Below, in pieces: positions 32,038 to 32,102 of a stretch of 32,102 nucleotides of DNA. Within the stretch, counting starts at the first letter, position 1, and each line of letters begins with the position of its first letter. Under the pieces are notes generated by a model. It made no database searches. It was not told the DNA's origin and saw nothing but the letters and a program-made list of their open reading frames with translations. The DNA is from Casp-Chloro-G3 sp002816715. GTDB lineage: Bacteria; Chloroflexota; Dehalococcoidia; Lucifugimonadales; UBA3495. The stretch is from contig JAQBUV010000023.1 in NCBI GenBank assembly GCA_027623815.1, positions 1 to 32,102 on the forward strand. The letters are read 5' to 3'. A program made the translations under genes and the position numbers.

Positions 32038-32102
32038 TGAGGTGGACCCCATTGTTAGGACAGCGAAAGGGCCAAGTTAAGATAGTCTCCCGCTGGAAGG
32101 TC
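32038..32102 (+). mobile_element. Possible left end of an IS3-family insertion sequence (cut by window edge)
   Basis: TGAGGTGGACCCCATTG followed by TTAGGACAG (32038-32063) matches the form of IS3-family (IS150-like) terminal repeats, which begin TG and carry ACCCC and GGACA blocks. No transposase is visible because the window stops 39 bp later. The match is from memory of the family pattern only. Confidence 0.4.

Overview
The window looks like a chromosomal segment of a Chloroflexota bacterium, most likely Dehalococcoidia or a close relative. This is an inference from gene style and order: a T-box-controlled ilvB-ilvN-ilvC-leuA run, RraA-like and DUF6282 proteins, a YtcJ-type amidohydrolase, a fused AccD-AccA, and degenerate copies of the dispersed hairpin repeat containing 'CATCCTGAGCTTGTCGAAGG'. 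No rRNA, tRNA, CRISPR array or complete prophage was seen. The genes are mostly housekeeping, but several features are unusual.

Layout. 1-255: a 131-bp MITE-like element and a weak promoter. 256-2721 (+): a DUF1800 protein and an NHL beta-propeller. 2788-5260 (-): an orphan glycine-betaine-type lipoprotein, an RraA-like aldolase and a carboxymuconolactone decarboxylase-like protein. 5427-9675 (+): tyrA, gmk, lipA and an amidohydrolase. 9672-12351 (-): metG and a polyprenyl synthase. 12471-18207 (+): a second MITE copy, a strong promoter, a leucine-type T-box leader, then ilvB, ilvN, ilvC, a small reading frame and leuA. 18249-20123 (-): an MBL-fold nuclease-like protein and a VIT1-like Fe/Mn transporter.

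20388-20852 (+) encodes a peroxiredoxin whose reading frame is interrupted by one TGA exactly at the peroxidatic cysteine position. It is best read as a selenoprotein. It converges, through an intrinsic terminator, on 20926-21762 (-). That gene encodes a GreA-type transcription factor fused to the N-terminal SAM-like DNA-binding domain of tyrosine recombinases, with no recombinase catalytic domain.

An 826-bp stretch without a convincing gene follows. Then come a quinone oxidoreductase (+) and a SufT/Mrp pair (+) behind a promoter overlaid by a 25-bp inverted repeat resembling an IscR-type operator. Convergent to these is the fused AccDA (-), whose 3' end contains the terminator for the Mrp operon. 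A DUF6282 metal-dependent hydrolase (+) is followed by a tightly overlapping minus-strand operon of a CNNM/CBS membrane protein, a histidine phosphatase and tilS. The window ends with what looks like the left inverted repeat of an IS3-family element.

The strongest candidates for something not well described are the Sec-peroxiredoxin, the SAM-like/GreA fusion, and the paired hairpin element. The two element copies differ at only two bases, both compatible with keeping its stem paired, and both sit just upstream of promoters.
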